A stretch of 64,000 bases of DNA from DALYJJ01 sp031969915 (GCA_031969915.1 DALYJJ010000013.1:3727-67726); one strand, 5' to 3'; shown: positions 9,170 to 17,941, counted from the first letter of the stretch. The notes: generated by a model not told the origin, from the letters alone. Translations and numbers: made by a program.

Positions 9170-9735
9170 GGGTCGCGATCTTCGGCGGGACCTTCGATCC
9201 CATCCATTCCGCTCACTTGGCCGTGGCGCGCGAGGCGGCCGATCGCTTCGGCCTCGACCGCGTGCTCTTCGTCACCGCCGGCCAGCCCCCGCACAAGTCG
9301 CAGCCACGGACGCCGTTTGAACACCGGCATCGCATGGTGGAACTGGCCGTGGCCGGTGAGCCGCGATTCGAAGCCTCGCGGCTCGAAGCGGGGCGCACCA
9401 GCTATTCCATCCAGACCATCGAAGAGGTGCGCGCCGGTTTGGGCCCGGCCGATGAGCTGTTCTTCCTGATCGGCGCCGACGCCTTCGCCGAAGTCGGCGC
9501 CTGGCGCCGCTCCGAGGATGTCGTCCGAATGGTCACGTTTCTGGTGGCGGCGCGCCCCGGACACCAGTACGCCGTGCCCGCGGGCGCGGCCGTGATCCGG
9601 CTCGATACGCTCGCCTTTTCCGTGTCTTCTTCCGCCCTCCGGGAAAAACTGGAGCGCACCGGCGCCGCCGAGGAACTGCCGCCCGCGGTGTTGCAGTATA
9701 TTCACAAACACGGCCTCTATCGCGGGCTACAATAG
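9166..9735 (+). CDS. nadD: Nicotinate-nucleotide adenylyltransferase
   Basis: A 189-residue nucleotidyltransferase that makes nicotinate adenine dinucleotide in NAD synthesis. The N-terminal FGGTFDPIHSAHL motif (the usual GxH is SAH here), the PPHKS loop and the C-terminal ATP-binding VSSSALREKL (family ISSTxIR) are present. The TTG start at 9166 overlaps the preceding stop by four bases; the first residues are RVAIFGG, the family N-terminus, so no other start is possible. It ends ten bases before the histidine kinase gene. Confidence 0.93.
   Translation: MRVAIFGGTFDPIHSAHLAVAREAADRFGLDRVLFVTAGQPPHKSQPRTPFEHRHRMVELAVAGEPRFEASRLEAGRTSYSIQTIEEVRAGLGPADELFFLIGADAFAEVGAWRRSEDVVRMVTFLVAARPGHQYAVPAGAAVIRLDTLAFSVSSSALREKLERTGAAEELPPAVLQYIHKHGLYRGLQ
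9728..9733 (+). promoter_or_regulatory. Candidate -10 hexamer TACAAT before histidine kinase
   Basis: GC-TACAAT overlaps the nadD stop and lies 12 bases before the TTG start at 9746. If used, the kinase mRNA would have a leader of only about five bases. No -35 element is evident. Confidence 0.35.
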
Positions 9736-9745
9736 AGAACCCATC

Positions 9746-11227
9746 TTGACTGCGAGAATTTTCTTCAAGCTGATCGCCGCGGTGCTGCTGGTACTGGTGG
9801 TGGCGCTCTCCGCGATCGACTTCCTGACCACGCGCATGGTGGAGAAGACCTACGTCGACTCCCTTACGCGCGAGCTCGCGGAGAAGGCCCAGTTGCTCGC
9901 GCTCGAGCATTCCGAAGGTTTCACCGCCCTGGAGGACCGCCGCATCCGGGAGTTGGGCACTGCCCTGGCCGCGCGCATCACCGTGGTGGCGCGCGACGGC
10001 CGTGTGATCGCCGACTCCGAGGCCGACGCCGACAAAATGGAGAACCACTCCCACCGTCCCGAGGTCGGCGCGGCGTTGAACGGGCAGCGGGGCTCCAGCG
10101 TCCGCCGCAGCCCGACCACCGGTAAGTTCTTCCTCTACCAGGCGATCCCCATCCCCGAGGGCGCGCTGCGGCTCGCCCTGCCGCTCGCCGACGTCGACGC
10201 GCAGGTCAGCTCCATCCGCCGCCGCATGGTGGGCTACGCGGCGCTCGCGTTCCTGCCCGCGATCGCACTCGCGGCGTTCTTCGCCCGCTACTACTCGGCC
10301 CGGCTGGGCGAGATCATTCACCACGCAGGCACTCTGGCCACCGGCAATTTCAAGGCCCGGCTCGCCTCCACCGGCCGCGACGAACTGGGGACCCTCAGCG
10401 CCAAGCTGAACGAAACGGCCGAGAAACTCCAGCGCATGTTCGAGGAATTGCAGCACGAGCACATCGAGATGGAGAAGCTCGAGCGCATTCGAAAAGATTT
10501 CGTGATCAACGTCAGCCACGAACTCCGCACGCCGCTCGCCTCGATCCAGGGCTACACTGAGACTCTGCTCGACGGAGCCCTCCACGACCCCGTCCACAAC
10601 GTGCGCTTCTTGACCATCATCCGGCAGAACGCCGAGCGCCTCGGACGCTTGACCGCTGACCTCCTCACCCTCTCGCGAATTGAGTTGAAGACCCAGAAGT
10701 TCCAGTTCGCCTCCTACCATTTGAGGGCGCTGCTCGAAGAGAACGTCGACTCCATGCAGCCGATCGCGGAGAAAAAACGCATCGGTCTGTTCATCGCGCC
10801 CGCGCCGGAGCGGGCGGAAGTCTTCTGCGATTCCGAAGCGCTCCACCAGATCATGAGCAACCTGCTCGATAACGCCATCAAGTACACGCCCGAGGGGGGG
10901 CGGATCGAGGTCCGCGCTACGCCCGAGAACGGCTCCCGCGGGGAGTTGATCCGGATCGAGGTTCGCGACGAGGGCGCCGGAATTCCCCAGGAAGACCTGC
11001 CCCGGTTGTTCGAGCGCTTCTATCGCGTCGATAAGGCCCGCTCAAGAGAGCTCGGTGGTACTGGGCTGGGACTCGCCATCGTCAAGCACCTGGTCCGCGC
11101 CCAGGGCGGTGAAGTGAGCGTCCACAGCGAGTTAGGCAAGGGATCCACCTTCGCTTTCACGCTCCCCGTGCACGATCTGGGGCTCGCCGAGTATGGCTCC
11201 GTTCAAGCAGAGTTGACCAGTTCGTAA
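9746..11227 (+). CDS. phoR: PhoR-type sensor histidine kinase
   Basis: A 493-residue membrane sensor kinase. Order: membrane helix (about 5-27), periplasmic region of about 130 residues, second helix (GYAALAFLPAIALAAFFA), HAMP domain, a short coiled linker, HisKA with phospho-acceptor His in VSHELRTPLAS, and a HATPase domain with N box LLDNAIKYTPEGG, G1 DEGAGI and G2 GTGLGLAIVKH. It phosphorylates the response regulator encoded next. The symbol reflects the PhoR-like kinase core; a PAS domain is not obvious and no pst genes adjoin, so phosphate sensing is inference. The start is TTG. Confidence 0.88.
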   Translation: MTARIFFKLIAAVLLVLVVALSAIDFLTTRMVEKTYVDSLTRELAEKAQLLALEHSEGFTALEDRRIRELGTALAARITVVARDGRVIADSEADADKMENHSHRPEVGAALNGQRGSSVRRSPTTGKFFLYQAIPIPEGALRLALPLADVDAQVSSIRRRMVGYAALAFLPAIALAAFFARYYSARLGEIIHHAGTLATGNFKARLASTGRDELGTLSAKLNETAEKLQRMFEELQHEHIEMEKLERIRKDFVINVSHELRTPLASIQGYTETLLDGALHDPVHNVRFLTIIRQNAERLGRLTADLLTLSRIELKTQKFQFASYHLRALLEENVDSMQPIAEKKRIGLFIAPAPERAEVFCDSEALHQIMSNLLDNAIKYTPEGGRIEVRATPENGSRGELIRIEVRDEGAGIPQEDLPRLFERFYRVDKARSRELGGTGLGLAIVKHLVRAQGGEVSVHSELGKGSTFAFTLPVHDLGLAEYGSVQAELTSS

Positions 11228-11250
11228 TGTGTCTGTAACTACTTTTCGAT
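11200..11250 (+). promoter_or_regulatory. Candidate PhoB-binding half-site array before phoB
   Basis: Five 7-mers start at exact 11-base intervals: CGTTCAA (11200), AGTTGAC (11211), TCGTAAT (11222), CTGTAAC (11233) and TTTCGAT (11244). All have A at position 6 and four of five have T at position 4, resembling the CTGTCAT / GTTCACC direct repeats bound by PhoB/PhoP regulators. The array overlaps the end of the kinase gene and sits just before the regulator start, as expected for autoregulation. A matching array precedes 12462. Confidence 0.5.
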
Positions 11251-11274
11251 AAGGTCAGGGAAAGGCCACCGGAC

Positions 11275-11997
11275 ATGAAGAAAATCGTTCTGATCGAAGA
11301 CGACTCTGATCTGTACGCGCTACTCAAGTACAACCTGGAGAAGGAAGGGTTCGCCCTGGTCGGCGCGCAGACGGGCAAAGGCGCCATCGATCTCTGCCGG
11401 CGGGAGCGCCCGGACCTGATCCTGCTCGACATCATGCTGCCCGATTCCGACGGGCTGGACATCTGCAAGGGCATCCGCCAGCACCCGGAACTCGCGCACA
11501 TTCCCGTGATCTTCCTGACCGCGCGGGCCTCGGAGACTGACCGCATCGTGGGCCTGGAACTGGGCGCCAACGATTACATCGTGAAGCCGTTCTTCATTCG
11601 CGAACTGATCGCGCGCATCAAGATTCAATTCCGCTCCCAAGCCACTCCGCAGCGAATGCTGAAAGTAAACGGCCTGGAGCTGGATCGCAGCAGTTGCCGG
11701 GTACGCCTGAACGGAGAGCAGCTTTCGCTCACCGCCACCGAGTTCCGGCTGCTCGAATTCCTGATGAGCCGCCCGGGCGTGGTATTCAGCCGGGAACAGT
11801 TGCTCGACGCCGTCTGGGGCCACGACCGCGCCGTGACGGACCGCACCGTCGACGTCTACATTCTGCGCCTGCGGCAGAAGGTGGAAGGCGATCCCGCGAG
11901 TCCCTCCTTCATCCGCTCGGTTCGTGGGTTCGGCTACAGCTTCAACGACGCGGGCGTCGAACTGGCTCAGGCTGAGAAAGTATCCGCCGCCGGCTGA
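11275..11997 (+). CDS. phoB: PhoB-type response regulator, OmpR/PhoB winged helix
   Basis: A 240-residue two-domain regulator. The receiver domain (1-120) has the acidic pair in IEDDSD, the phospho-acceptor Asp in LLDIMLP, the Thr/Ala of FLTARA and the Lys of VKPFF. The C-terminal winged helix (about 130-228) has the recognition segment DRTVDVYILRLRQKV and the wing RSVRGFGYSF. It is the partner of the kinase just upstream, from which it is separated by 47 bases carrying a probable binding-site array. AAAGG at 11261 is a suitable ribosome-binding site. The targets are unknown but the downstream outer-membrane operon is a candidate. Confidence 0.9.
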   Translation: MKKIVLIEDDSDLYALLKYNLEKEGFALVGAQTGKGAIDLCRRERPDLILLDIMLPDSDGLDICKGIRQHPELAHIPVIFLTARASETDRIVGLELGANDYIVKPFFIRELIARIKIQFRSQATPQRMLKVNGLELDRSSCRVRLNGEQLSLTATEFRLLEFLMSRPGVVFSREQLLDAVWGHDRAVTDRTVDVYILRLRQKVEGDPASPSFIRSVRGFGYSFNDAGVELAQAEKVSAAG

Positions 11998-12097
11998 CGT
12001 CACCGGTACCGGGGTACCTAAGAGTCAGGGAGTCCGGGCCGCCATCTAGGTAGAAATCGTAAGGTCTTTTCAGAGCGCCGGAGCCAAGCTTCCGCCT

Positions 12098-12103
12098 TAC
12101 CAT
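12098..12103 (+). promoter_or_regulatory. Candidate leaderless -10 hexamer TACCAT
   Basis: TACCAT ends six bases before the ATG at 12110, so a start of transcription seven bases downstream would be at the A of the start codon. The same geometry is seen before 24386 and 32113. Confidence 0.4.
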
Positions 12104-12109
12104 GGAAGC

Positions 12110-12310
12110 ATGTGCAGGCGCGACATCCTTCACGATCTCGTGGACCGGGTTCCGGACCGGCAAGTCGCCTTTGTACAGGCTCTGCTCGCGCTCGTGTGTG
12201 AATCCGGATTGAGTTTGGGACCCTCCAAGGCGACTCCCGCCTCCAGCACCAACGCCGCGGTGGAGGCAGCCCTGGCCGCCGCTTTGTTGTACGACGACAG
12301 CCGCCGCTAA
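12110..12310 (+). CDS. Small hypothetical protein, 66 aa
   Basis: A short open reading in the gap between the regulator and the outer-membrane operon. The N-terminal part (RRDILHDLVDRVPDRQVAFVQALLALV) reads like a regularly spaced amphipathic helix pair of the kind 'LHxLVDxLPxxxLxxAxxxL' common in small acidobacterial regulatory or antitoxin-like proteins; the rest is Ala/Ser-rich low complexity. A -10-like TACCAT six bases before the ATG supports it as a leaderless gene. No function can be given. It could be spurious. Confidence 0.45.
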   Translation: MCRRDILHDLVDRVPDRQVAFVQALLALVCESGLSLGPSKATPASSTNAAVEAALAAALLYDDSRR

Positions 12311-12321
12311 GCGCTCATCCC

Positions 12322-12378
12322 TTGTAACCTCAAGTTCATACTCGATTCACGAACGCGTAATTGCCCCGTTGGTAGCAT
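12322..12378 (+). promoter_or_regulatory. Candidate PhoB box and -10 for outer-membrane operon
   Basis: Four 7-mers at exact 11-base spacing: TTGTAAC (12322), AGTTCAT (12333), GATTCAC (12344) and GCGTAAT (12355). All share T at position 4, A at position 6 and C/T at position 7, like the array before phoB. Eleven bases after the last repeat is TAGCAT (12373-12378), the right place for the -10 of a PhoB-activated promoter that lacks a -35. The leader to the ATG at 12462 would be about 77 bases. Confidence 0.5.
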
Positions 12379-12461
12379 AGCCCTTCCGGATGCGATCTTT
12401 GCGCGCGCGAACAAGCCACGCCGCCACGGCGGGGCACTCCTTCGAGACCCAAGGAAATCCG

Positions 12462-13238
12462 ATGCGAAAACTGATCTTATTTGCAATCTTGACGTGTGTG
12501 GCATTAGCGCCGGCCCTGGCGCAGACTCCGGGCGCCGTATTCGTGAACGCGGCTACCTTCCAGCAAGGCTTCCCGGTCACGGCGGGCAGTCTGGTTGTCA
12601 CCGCGCCTGCGGCCTCGGGCGGCACCTTCACCGGCGCCGGGACGGTGACGCAGGAAGCGCTGCCGTGGCCCACCACGCTGGGCAACGTCCGCATTCTGGT
12701 TGGCGGAGCGACGGGAACGCCGGCTCCCTTGTACTTCGTATCGCCGGCGCAGATCAATTTCCAACTCCCGGTGGCCACGCCGGCCGGCTTGACGACGATC
12801 GTCGTCCAGGTGGGCGGCAACACGGTGGCCCAGGGTACGGTGCAAGTGTCCGACGCTTCGCCGGGCATCTTCGAGCGCAGCCCGCGGCCGAACCCGCTGG
12901 CCGCGATCCGCAATCAGAACAACGCGATCAACGACGCCACGGCGCGGGCGCAGCGCGGCGAGGTCGTCCAAATCTTTGGTACCGGATCGGGTCCGCTCGC
13001 GACGCCGCTTCCGGACGGGCAGGGCGCCACGCAGGCCATCAACAGCGTCCGCCGGCCGCGTGTGTTCATCGGGGCAGTGGAGGCGGAATTGCAATACAGC
13101 GGCGCTTCCGCATTCCCAGGGCTTTGGCAGGTCAACGCCTTCGTGCCCAACCGGCCCTTCATCAGCGGGCGCGTCCCACTCGTGATCTCGATGGACGGCG
13201 TGCTGAGCAATGCCACTTCGTTTTGGGTAGTCGACTAA
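12462..13238 (+). CDS. Secreted TIGR03437-domain protein
   Basis: A 258-residue exported protein; signal peptide MRKLILFAILTCVALAPALA. AAGGA at 12451, seven bases before the ATG, decides this start over an in-frame ATG at 12390. The mature part carries the TIGR03437 domain, a C-terminal family hugely expanded in Solibacter: PLYFVSPAQINFQLP, SPGIFE, GEVVQIFGTGSGPL, and GLWQVNAFVPNRPFISGRVPL. These domains usually sit at the end of long secreted proteins; here it makes up nearly the whole protein. The stop abuts the ATG of the TonB receptor, so they are cotranscribed. Its role is unknown; a surface accessory of the receptor is plausible. Confidence 0.85.
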   Translation: MRKLILFAILTCVALAPALAQTPGAVFVNAATFQQGFPVTAGSLVVTAPAASGGTFTGAGTVTQEALPWPTTLGNVRILVGGATGTPAPLYFVSPAQINFQLPVATPAGLTTIVVQVGGNTVAQGTVQVSDASPGIFERSPRPNPLAAIRNQNNAINDATARAQRGEVVQIFGTGSGPLATPLPDGQGATQAINSVRRPRVFIGAVEAELQYSGASAFPGLWQVNAFVPNRPFISGRVPLVISMDGVLSNATSFWVVD

Positions 13239-16016
13239 ATGAATCCATCAGGCAGTTGCCGCCTCGTTGCGGCTTTCCTCGTTCTTAGCTTTCTTCCCGT
13301 GCTTGCCCAAACGGCGGCCACTGGAACCGTCGCCGGCACGATCTTCGATGCCGCCAACGGACAGCCCGTTCGCGGCGCCACCATCGAAGTGGTGGGCATC
13401 GCCGCGCAGACCAAGGCTGTCACCGATACCGACGGCCGCTATTTGCTCTCTCTCCCGCCCGGCAACTACAACTTCAAGATCACCGCGCAGAACTACCTCG
13501 CCGCCGAACTCGAAGGCGTGGTGGTGAGTGCCGGCGAATCCACCGAGGCCAGCACCGTAATGGCCGCCGCGAATGCCGTCACCACGGTCGAAGTCAAGGA
13601 GAAAGTCGGCGCCATCGCGGCTACCGCTGAGGCGGCGACGCAGGAACGCAAACTCGCGGCAACGGTAAGCGATTCCATGTCCGGCGAGGAGATTCGCAAG
13701 ACCGTAGCCTCCGACGCCGCGGGCGCCGTCGAAAAGGTCACCGGCGTTTCCATCGTCGACAGCGGCTACGTCTATGTGCGCGGCCTCGGCGAGCGCTACA
13801 GCGCGACCATGTTGAACAACGCTCTCGTTCCCACCACCGAACCGGAGCGCCGCGTCGTGCCCCTCGATCTGTTCCCCGCCAACCTGATCGATCAGATCAA
13901 AGTCCTCAAGACCTACACGCCGGATCTGCCCGGCGAGTTCGCCGGCGGCCTGGTGCAAATGACCACCGTCGAGTTCCCCGCGCAAAAACTGCTTCGCGTG
14001 GGCATGAGCTACGGCTTCAACACTCGCACCACCTTCGGCCGCTTTGAGTCCTATCCCGGAGGCGGCCGCGATTTCTTCGGCTTCGACGACGGCAACCGCT
14101 CCATCCCCGGCAATGTCCCGGGAGACGCCCGCTTGTTCCGCGGCAATTTCACGCAGCAGCAGTTCCAGGAATTCGGGCGCTCGTTTCCCGTGAACTGGGA
14201 GCCAACCTCGGTCACCTCCATGCGGCCTTCGCTGAGCTACAACGTGGTGGGCGGCAACACGTTCGGACGCATCGGCGTGGTGGGCGCGGTCACCTTCGCC
14301 AACTCGCCGCAGCGCTACGGCGAACAGCAGCGCTTCCTCAACGTCAGCGGAGGGCGGCCGAACATCTTCAGCGAGTACACCAACTACGTCGCCGATTCGG
14401 AATCGGTTCGGCTGGGCGCCGTGTTCAACGCCGCCATCAAGCTGAACTCGGCGAACAAGCTCGTGTTTCGCAACACGCTGACGCGCGACACGGACAAGGA
14501 AGCTCGCACGTTCTCCGGCCTGAACGGCGGTATCGACGGCATCATCCAGGCCCAGCGCCTGCGCTGGGTGGAGCGCGCCGTCCTCTCCACCGGCGTCGAG
14601 GGCGAGCACCTCTTCGCCAGGCTCGGCAACAGCCTCCTTCGCTGGCAGATGACCTACTCTTCGTCCACCCGCGACGAACCCGACCTGCGCGAGACCATCC
14701 GCAGCCAGGATCTGAGCGGACGCTTTATCTTTACTTCTCTGCCCCAGTCCGGTCTGCGCTTTTTCAACGGCCTCAACGACAGGATCTACGAACCGCAAGC
14801 CGAGTGGAGCACGCCGTTCTTCAAAGGCGGCTTCACCGGCGTGTTCAAGGTCGGCTTCCGCGGCACGTTTCGCGAACGCGACTTCACCGGCCGCCGCTTC
14901 CGCTTCGTCGCGCAGCGCACCGACACGGCGCTGTTCGCCCAGCCCACCAACACCTTGCTCGGCCCCGATAACATCCGGCCCGACCGCTTCACGGTGGAAG
15001 AGATCACGCGCGGCACCGACAGCTACGGCGCCAACATGGATGTCTACGCCGGCTACGCGATGGCCGATTTGAACCTCACCCCGAAGCTGCGCCTGATCGG
15101 CGGCATCCGAATCGAGGACGCGTTCCAGCGTGTGACCACCATCGATCCCCTGGTGCCCGGTGCCGTGCCCGTGGTCTCCACGCTGGCCAATCGCGATCCG
15201 CTGCCCGGCATCAGCCTGATCTACGCCCTGTCCCCGCGCCAGAACCTGCGCGTCGCCTACGGCCGCACCGTATCGCGCCCCGACTTCCGCGAGCTCTCCC
15301 CGTTTGAGTTCCTCAACGTGCTGGGCGGCTTCACCGCCGCCGGCAACCCGAACCTGCGCCGCGCCAAGATCGACAACTACGACGCCCGTTGGGAATGGTT
15401 CCCCGGCGGCGACCAGGTGATCGCGGCCAGCTACTTCTTCAAGGATTTCACCGACCCGGTTGAGGTCTTCATTCAGCCCACCACGGGCGACCTCCGGCAG
15501 AGCTTCCTCAACGCCGCCGGGGCTCGCAACCAGGGCCTCGAACTCGAGTTCCGCCGCGGGCTGGGCTTCCTCTCCAGCAAGCTCAAGAGCGTCTCCCTGC
15601 ACTCGAACTTCACGCTCGTCGATTCGAACGTGGACCTCTCGGGAGACCGCCCCGAACTGCGCCTGCTCACCAGCCGCAGCCGCGCCCTCACCGGCCAGTC
15701 GCGCTACATCTACAACGTGATCACCGAGTGGAACCGGCCCCAGTGGCGGTCGGCCGCCCGTTTCTATGTCAACTCGGTGTCGCGCCGCATCACCGACGTG
15801 GGCAGCATCGGATTGCCCGACCTCTACCAGGAACGCAACACGTTCCTCGATTTCGTCTATCAGTACGACCTTCGCGAATCCGGGAAGTGGACTCTCCGCT
15901 TCTCGGCGGAAAACCTCGGCGACAACAACTACCGGTGGACCCAAGGCGGCATTATGGTGCGCCAATATCGCATGGGCCGCACCTTCAACATCGGGACCAG
16001 CTTCGCGATTTTCTAG
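13239..16016 (+). CDS. TonB-dependent receptor with carboxypeptidase-regulatory domain
   Basis: A 925-residue outer-membrane transporter. After a signal peptide (to about LPVLAQ) comes a carboxypeptidase-regulatory-like Ig domain (GTVAGTIFDAANGQPVRGATI, about 28-110), a plug domain (VEKVTGVSIVDSGYVYVRGLG, then PERRVVPLDLFP and DLPGEFAGGLV) and a 22-stranded barrel that ends RTFNIGTSFAIF. This plug signature defines a receptor type that is repeatedly encoded beside a beta-helix partner like the next gene. It takes up a substrate across the outer membrane using TonB energy; the substrate is unknown. ATG follows the previous stop directly. Confidence 0.92.
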   Translation: MNPSGSCRLVAAFLVLSFLPVLAQTAATGTVAGTIFDAANGQPVRGATIEVVGIAAQTKAVTDTDGRYLLSLPPGNYNFKITAQNYLAAELEGVVVSAGESTEASTVMAAANAVTTVEVKEKVGAIAATAEAATQERKLAATVSDSMSGEEIRKTVASDAAGAVEKVTGVSIVDSGYVYVRGLGERYSATMLNNALVPTTEPERRVVPLDLFPANLIDQIKVLKTYTPDLPGEFAGGLVQMTTVEFPAQKLLRVGMSYGFNTRTTFGRFESYPGGGRDFFGFDDGNRSIPGNVPGDARLFRGNFTQQQFQEFGRSFPVNWEPTSVTSMRPSLSYNVVGGNTFGRIGVVGAVTFANSPQRYGEQQRFLNVSGGRPNIFSEYTNYVADSESVRLGAVFNAAIKLNSANKLVFRNTLTRDTDKEARTFSGLNGGIDGIIQAQRLRWVERAVLSTGVEGEHLFARLGNSLLRWQMTYSSSTRDEPDLRETIRSQDLSGRFIFTSLPQSGLRFFNGLNDRIYEPQAEWSTPFFKGGFTGVFKVGFRGTFRERDFTGRRFRFVAQRTDTALFAQPTNTLLGPDNIRPDRFTVEEITRGTDSYGANMDVYAGYAMADLNLTPKLRLIGGIRIEDAFQRVTTIDPLVPGAVPVVSTLANRDPLPGISLIYALSPRQNLRVAYGRTVSRPDFRELSPFEFLNVLGGFTAAGNPNLRRAKIDNYDARWEWFPGGDQVIAASYFFKDFTDPVEVFIQPTTGDLRQSFLNAAGARNQGLELEFRRGLGFLSSKLKSVSLHSNFTLVDSNVDLSGDRPELRLLTSRSRALTGQSRYIYNVITEWNRPQWRSAARFYVNSVSRRITDVGSIGLPDLYQERNTFLDFVYQYDLRESGKWTLRFSAENLGDNNYRWTQGGIMVRQYRMGRTFNIGTSFAIF

Positions 16017-16062
16017 AACTTAGGACCACGACGACCCTTTTGAAAAGGAGCCTGCTCGTACT

Positions 16063-17883
16063 ATGCGTAAATTGATTCTTACCTCGGCGCTGCTCGCCGC
16101 CTCCGCGGCCGGCCTCTTCGCCGCCGGCGCGGACGAGACGTTCGCGGCCGTTAGCGCCTCCGAACTGGAGCGCTTCGCCACGCTCAGCTACGACACCACG
16201 GCCGTGATGTACATCTGGGCCGACAAGTATGTCTACCAGCCGGGCGAACAGTTGACGCTGCGCTGGACGGTGAAGGCGAATAACGACCTCTACCCGTACA
16301 CCATCGTCGCCTACCGCCTCAATAACCAGACTGGCGCAAAGACCTTCCTTCCCGGCGGCAGCGCCACCCCCGGCGACATCTTCGGCCGCTCCCTCACCGA
16401 CGGCTTCCGTGTCGTCCGTGTGGCCGACGCTACCAAGCAGGTGCTGGTCGGCGCGGGCGGCGCCGTCGTCTCCTCCCCCGCGACGATCCCCAACGAATTG
16501 GGTATGCACACCCTGGTGGTCGAACTCCGCGACTTCAGCGGCGGCCGCGTCATTAAGACGGCGTACTTCAAGATCGGCGTGGTGGACGGCTTCGATACCA
16601 TCAGCGGCAACATCGAGACCTCGCGCCGCCTGGTCAACACGCGCGGCTACCGCCTCTCCGGCACCGTCTTCGTGCGGAACGGCGCAGTACTCACCATCGA
16701 CCCCGGCACGTTCGTCCTGGGCAACCCCGGCTCGCTGCCGCCGTCGGCCCTGGTGATCACGCAGAACGGCCGCATCGAAGCGAACGGAACCCGCAGCCGG
16801 CCCATCGTCATGACCAGTTCCCAGCCCTTCGGCCAGCGACAGCGCGGCGATTGGGGCGGCCTCGTGCTTCTCGGCAGGGCGCGCACGAACTGGCCCACCG
16901 GCTTCGGCGAAATCGAAGGTCTGCTCCCCGGCGCCGTCGATGCCCAGTATGGCGGCACGGACGACAACCATAACTGCGGCACGCTCCGTTACGTGCGCGT
17001 CGAGTTCGCCGGCGCGCTCGTTCGTCCGAACGACGAATTGAATGCCATCACCTGGGGCGGTTGCGGCCGCGCCACCGTAAGCGAGTACCTGCAAACCACC
17101 TACGGCCAGGACGACGCTTTCGAGTGGTTCGGCGGCAACAACGACGGCAAGTACCTGGTGGGGTCCTATGCCAAGGACGACTATTTCGATTGGCAAATCG
17201 GCTATACCGGCCGCATCCAGCATGCGCTCGCCGTGGTGGCCGGAACCGTGGGCAGTAACCGCGGCTTCGAGGGCGACAACAACGAGCGCGACTTCACGCT
17301 GTTACCGCGCAGCCGCCCGCTGTTCTACAACGTGACCCTGGTGGGCAACCCGGCTTCGCCCGACGACGAGAACAACCAGATCGCCGGCATCTGGGTGCGC
17401 CGCGGCACCGGCGGCGCGATCAACAACACCATGGTCTACAACTGGAACCAGACCGGCATCGAGATCCGCGATGCCGACACCGCCACCGCGATCACCAACA
17501 ACGAACTCACCGTGGACGGCCTGTTGCTCTGGGACAACGGCAGGAATGTCAATCCGCCCAAGCCGAATACCATCGCCGGACAGACCAACTCCGGCAACAC
17601 GCCGGCCGCCGTGGCACCCGCGCTTCTTGAACTTCTGCAGGGCACGCGGGGCACAGGCCGGAACGTGATCGTGGCCGACCCGATGCTGCGCCGTCCCCTG
17701 GAGTACAGCGATCCCGATTTCCGTCCCATGCCCGCCTCGCCGCTGCTCCGCGCCGGCTGGGTGCAGCCGCCGGATAACGGCTTCTTCGACCAGTGGGCCA
17801 ACTACATCGGCGCCTTCGGGCCGACCGTGAACTGGACCGAGGAGTGGACCAACTTCCTCATCGAGGAAGACATCCGCCCGTAA
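16063..17883 (+). CDS. Secreted beta-helix-like partner protein of TonB receptor
   Basis: A 606-residue exported protein (signal peptide MRKLILTSALLAASAAGLFA), preceded by AAAAGGAG as ribosome-binding site. An N-terminal beta domain of about 170 residues (YVYQPGEQLTLRWTVKAN) is followed by a right-handed beta-helix-like region with repeated turns: GTVFVRNGAVLTIDPGTFV, RGDWGGLVLLGRA, LRYVRVEFAGA, DDAFEWFGGNNDGKYLVGSYAKDD. This architecture is found in proteins next to TonB receptors in several phyla, where it is often mislabelled as a multidrug transporter or surface protein. Asp/Asn-rich loops suggest metal binding. Function is unknown; substrate capture at the surface is inference. Confidence 0.82.
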   Translation: MRKLILTSALLAASAAGLFAAGADETFAAVSASELERFATLSYDTTAVMYIWADKYVYQPGEQLTLRWTVKANNDLYPYTIVAYRLNNQTGAKTFLPGGSATPGDIFGRSLTDGFRVVRVADATKQVLVGAGGAVVSSPATIPNELGMHTLVVELRDFSGGRVIKTAYFKIGVVDGFDTISGNIETSRRLVNTRGYRLSGTVFVRNGAVLTIDPGTFVLGNPGSLPPSALVITQNGRIEANGTRSRPIVMTSSQPFGQRQRGDWGGLVLLGRARTNWPTGFGEIEGLLPGAVDAQYGGTDDNHNCGTLRYVRVEFAGALVRPNDELNAITWGGCGRATVSEYLQTTYGQDDAFEWFGGNNDGKYLVGSYAKDDYFDWQIGYTGRIQHALAVVAGTVGSNRGFEGDNNERDFTLLPRSRPLFYNVTLVGNPASPDDENNQIAGIWVRRGTGGAINNTMVYNWNQTGIEIRDADTATAITNNELTVDGLLLWDNGRNVNPPKPNTIAGQTNSGNTPAAVAPALLELLQGTRGTGRNVIVADPMLRRPLEYSDPDFRPMPASPLLRAGWVQPPDNGFFDQWANYIGAFGPTVNWTEEWTNFLIEEDIRP

Positions 17884-17909
17884 CGTCTCGCTTCATACCC
17901 TTTTATATG

Positions 17910-17941
17910 GCCCCGGGCGTTCTGTCCGGGGCTTCTTTTTT
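17910..17941 (+). terminator. Rho-independent terminator of outer-membrane operon
   Basis: GCCCCGG (17910-17916), a nine-base loop and CCGGGGC (17926-17932) form a perfect 7-bp GC stem followed by TTCTTTTTT. It lies 27 bases after the beta-helix gene and closes the three-gene operon. Confidence 0.88.

Noticed and set aside
12005..12018. Two adjacent GGTACC palindromes after phoB as a terminator
   Set aside because: The possible stem is five base pairs with no T-run; chance in GC-rich DNA cannot be excluded.
13248..15965. 905-codon open frame antisense to the TonB receptor gene
   Set aside because: The plus-strand protein has clear TonB plug and barrel motifs; the antisense product is a Gly/Ala/Glu/Val repetitive composition typical of the complement of GC-rich coding DNA.
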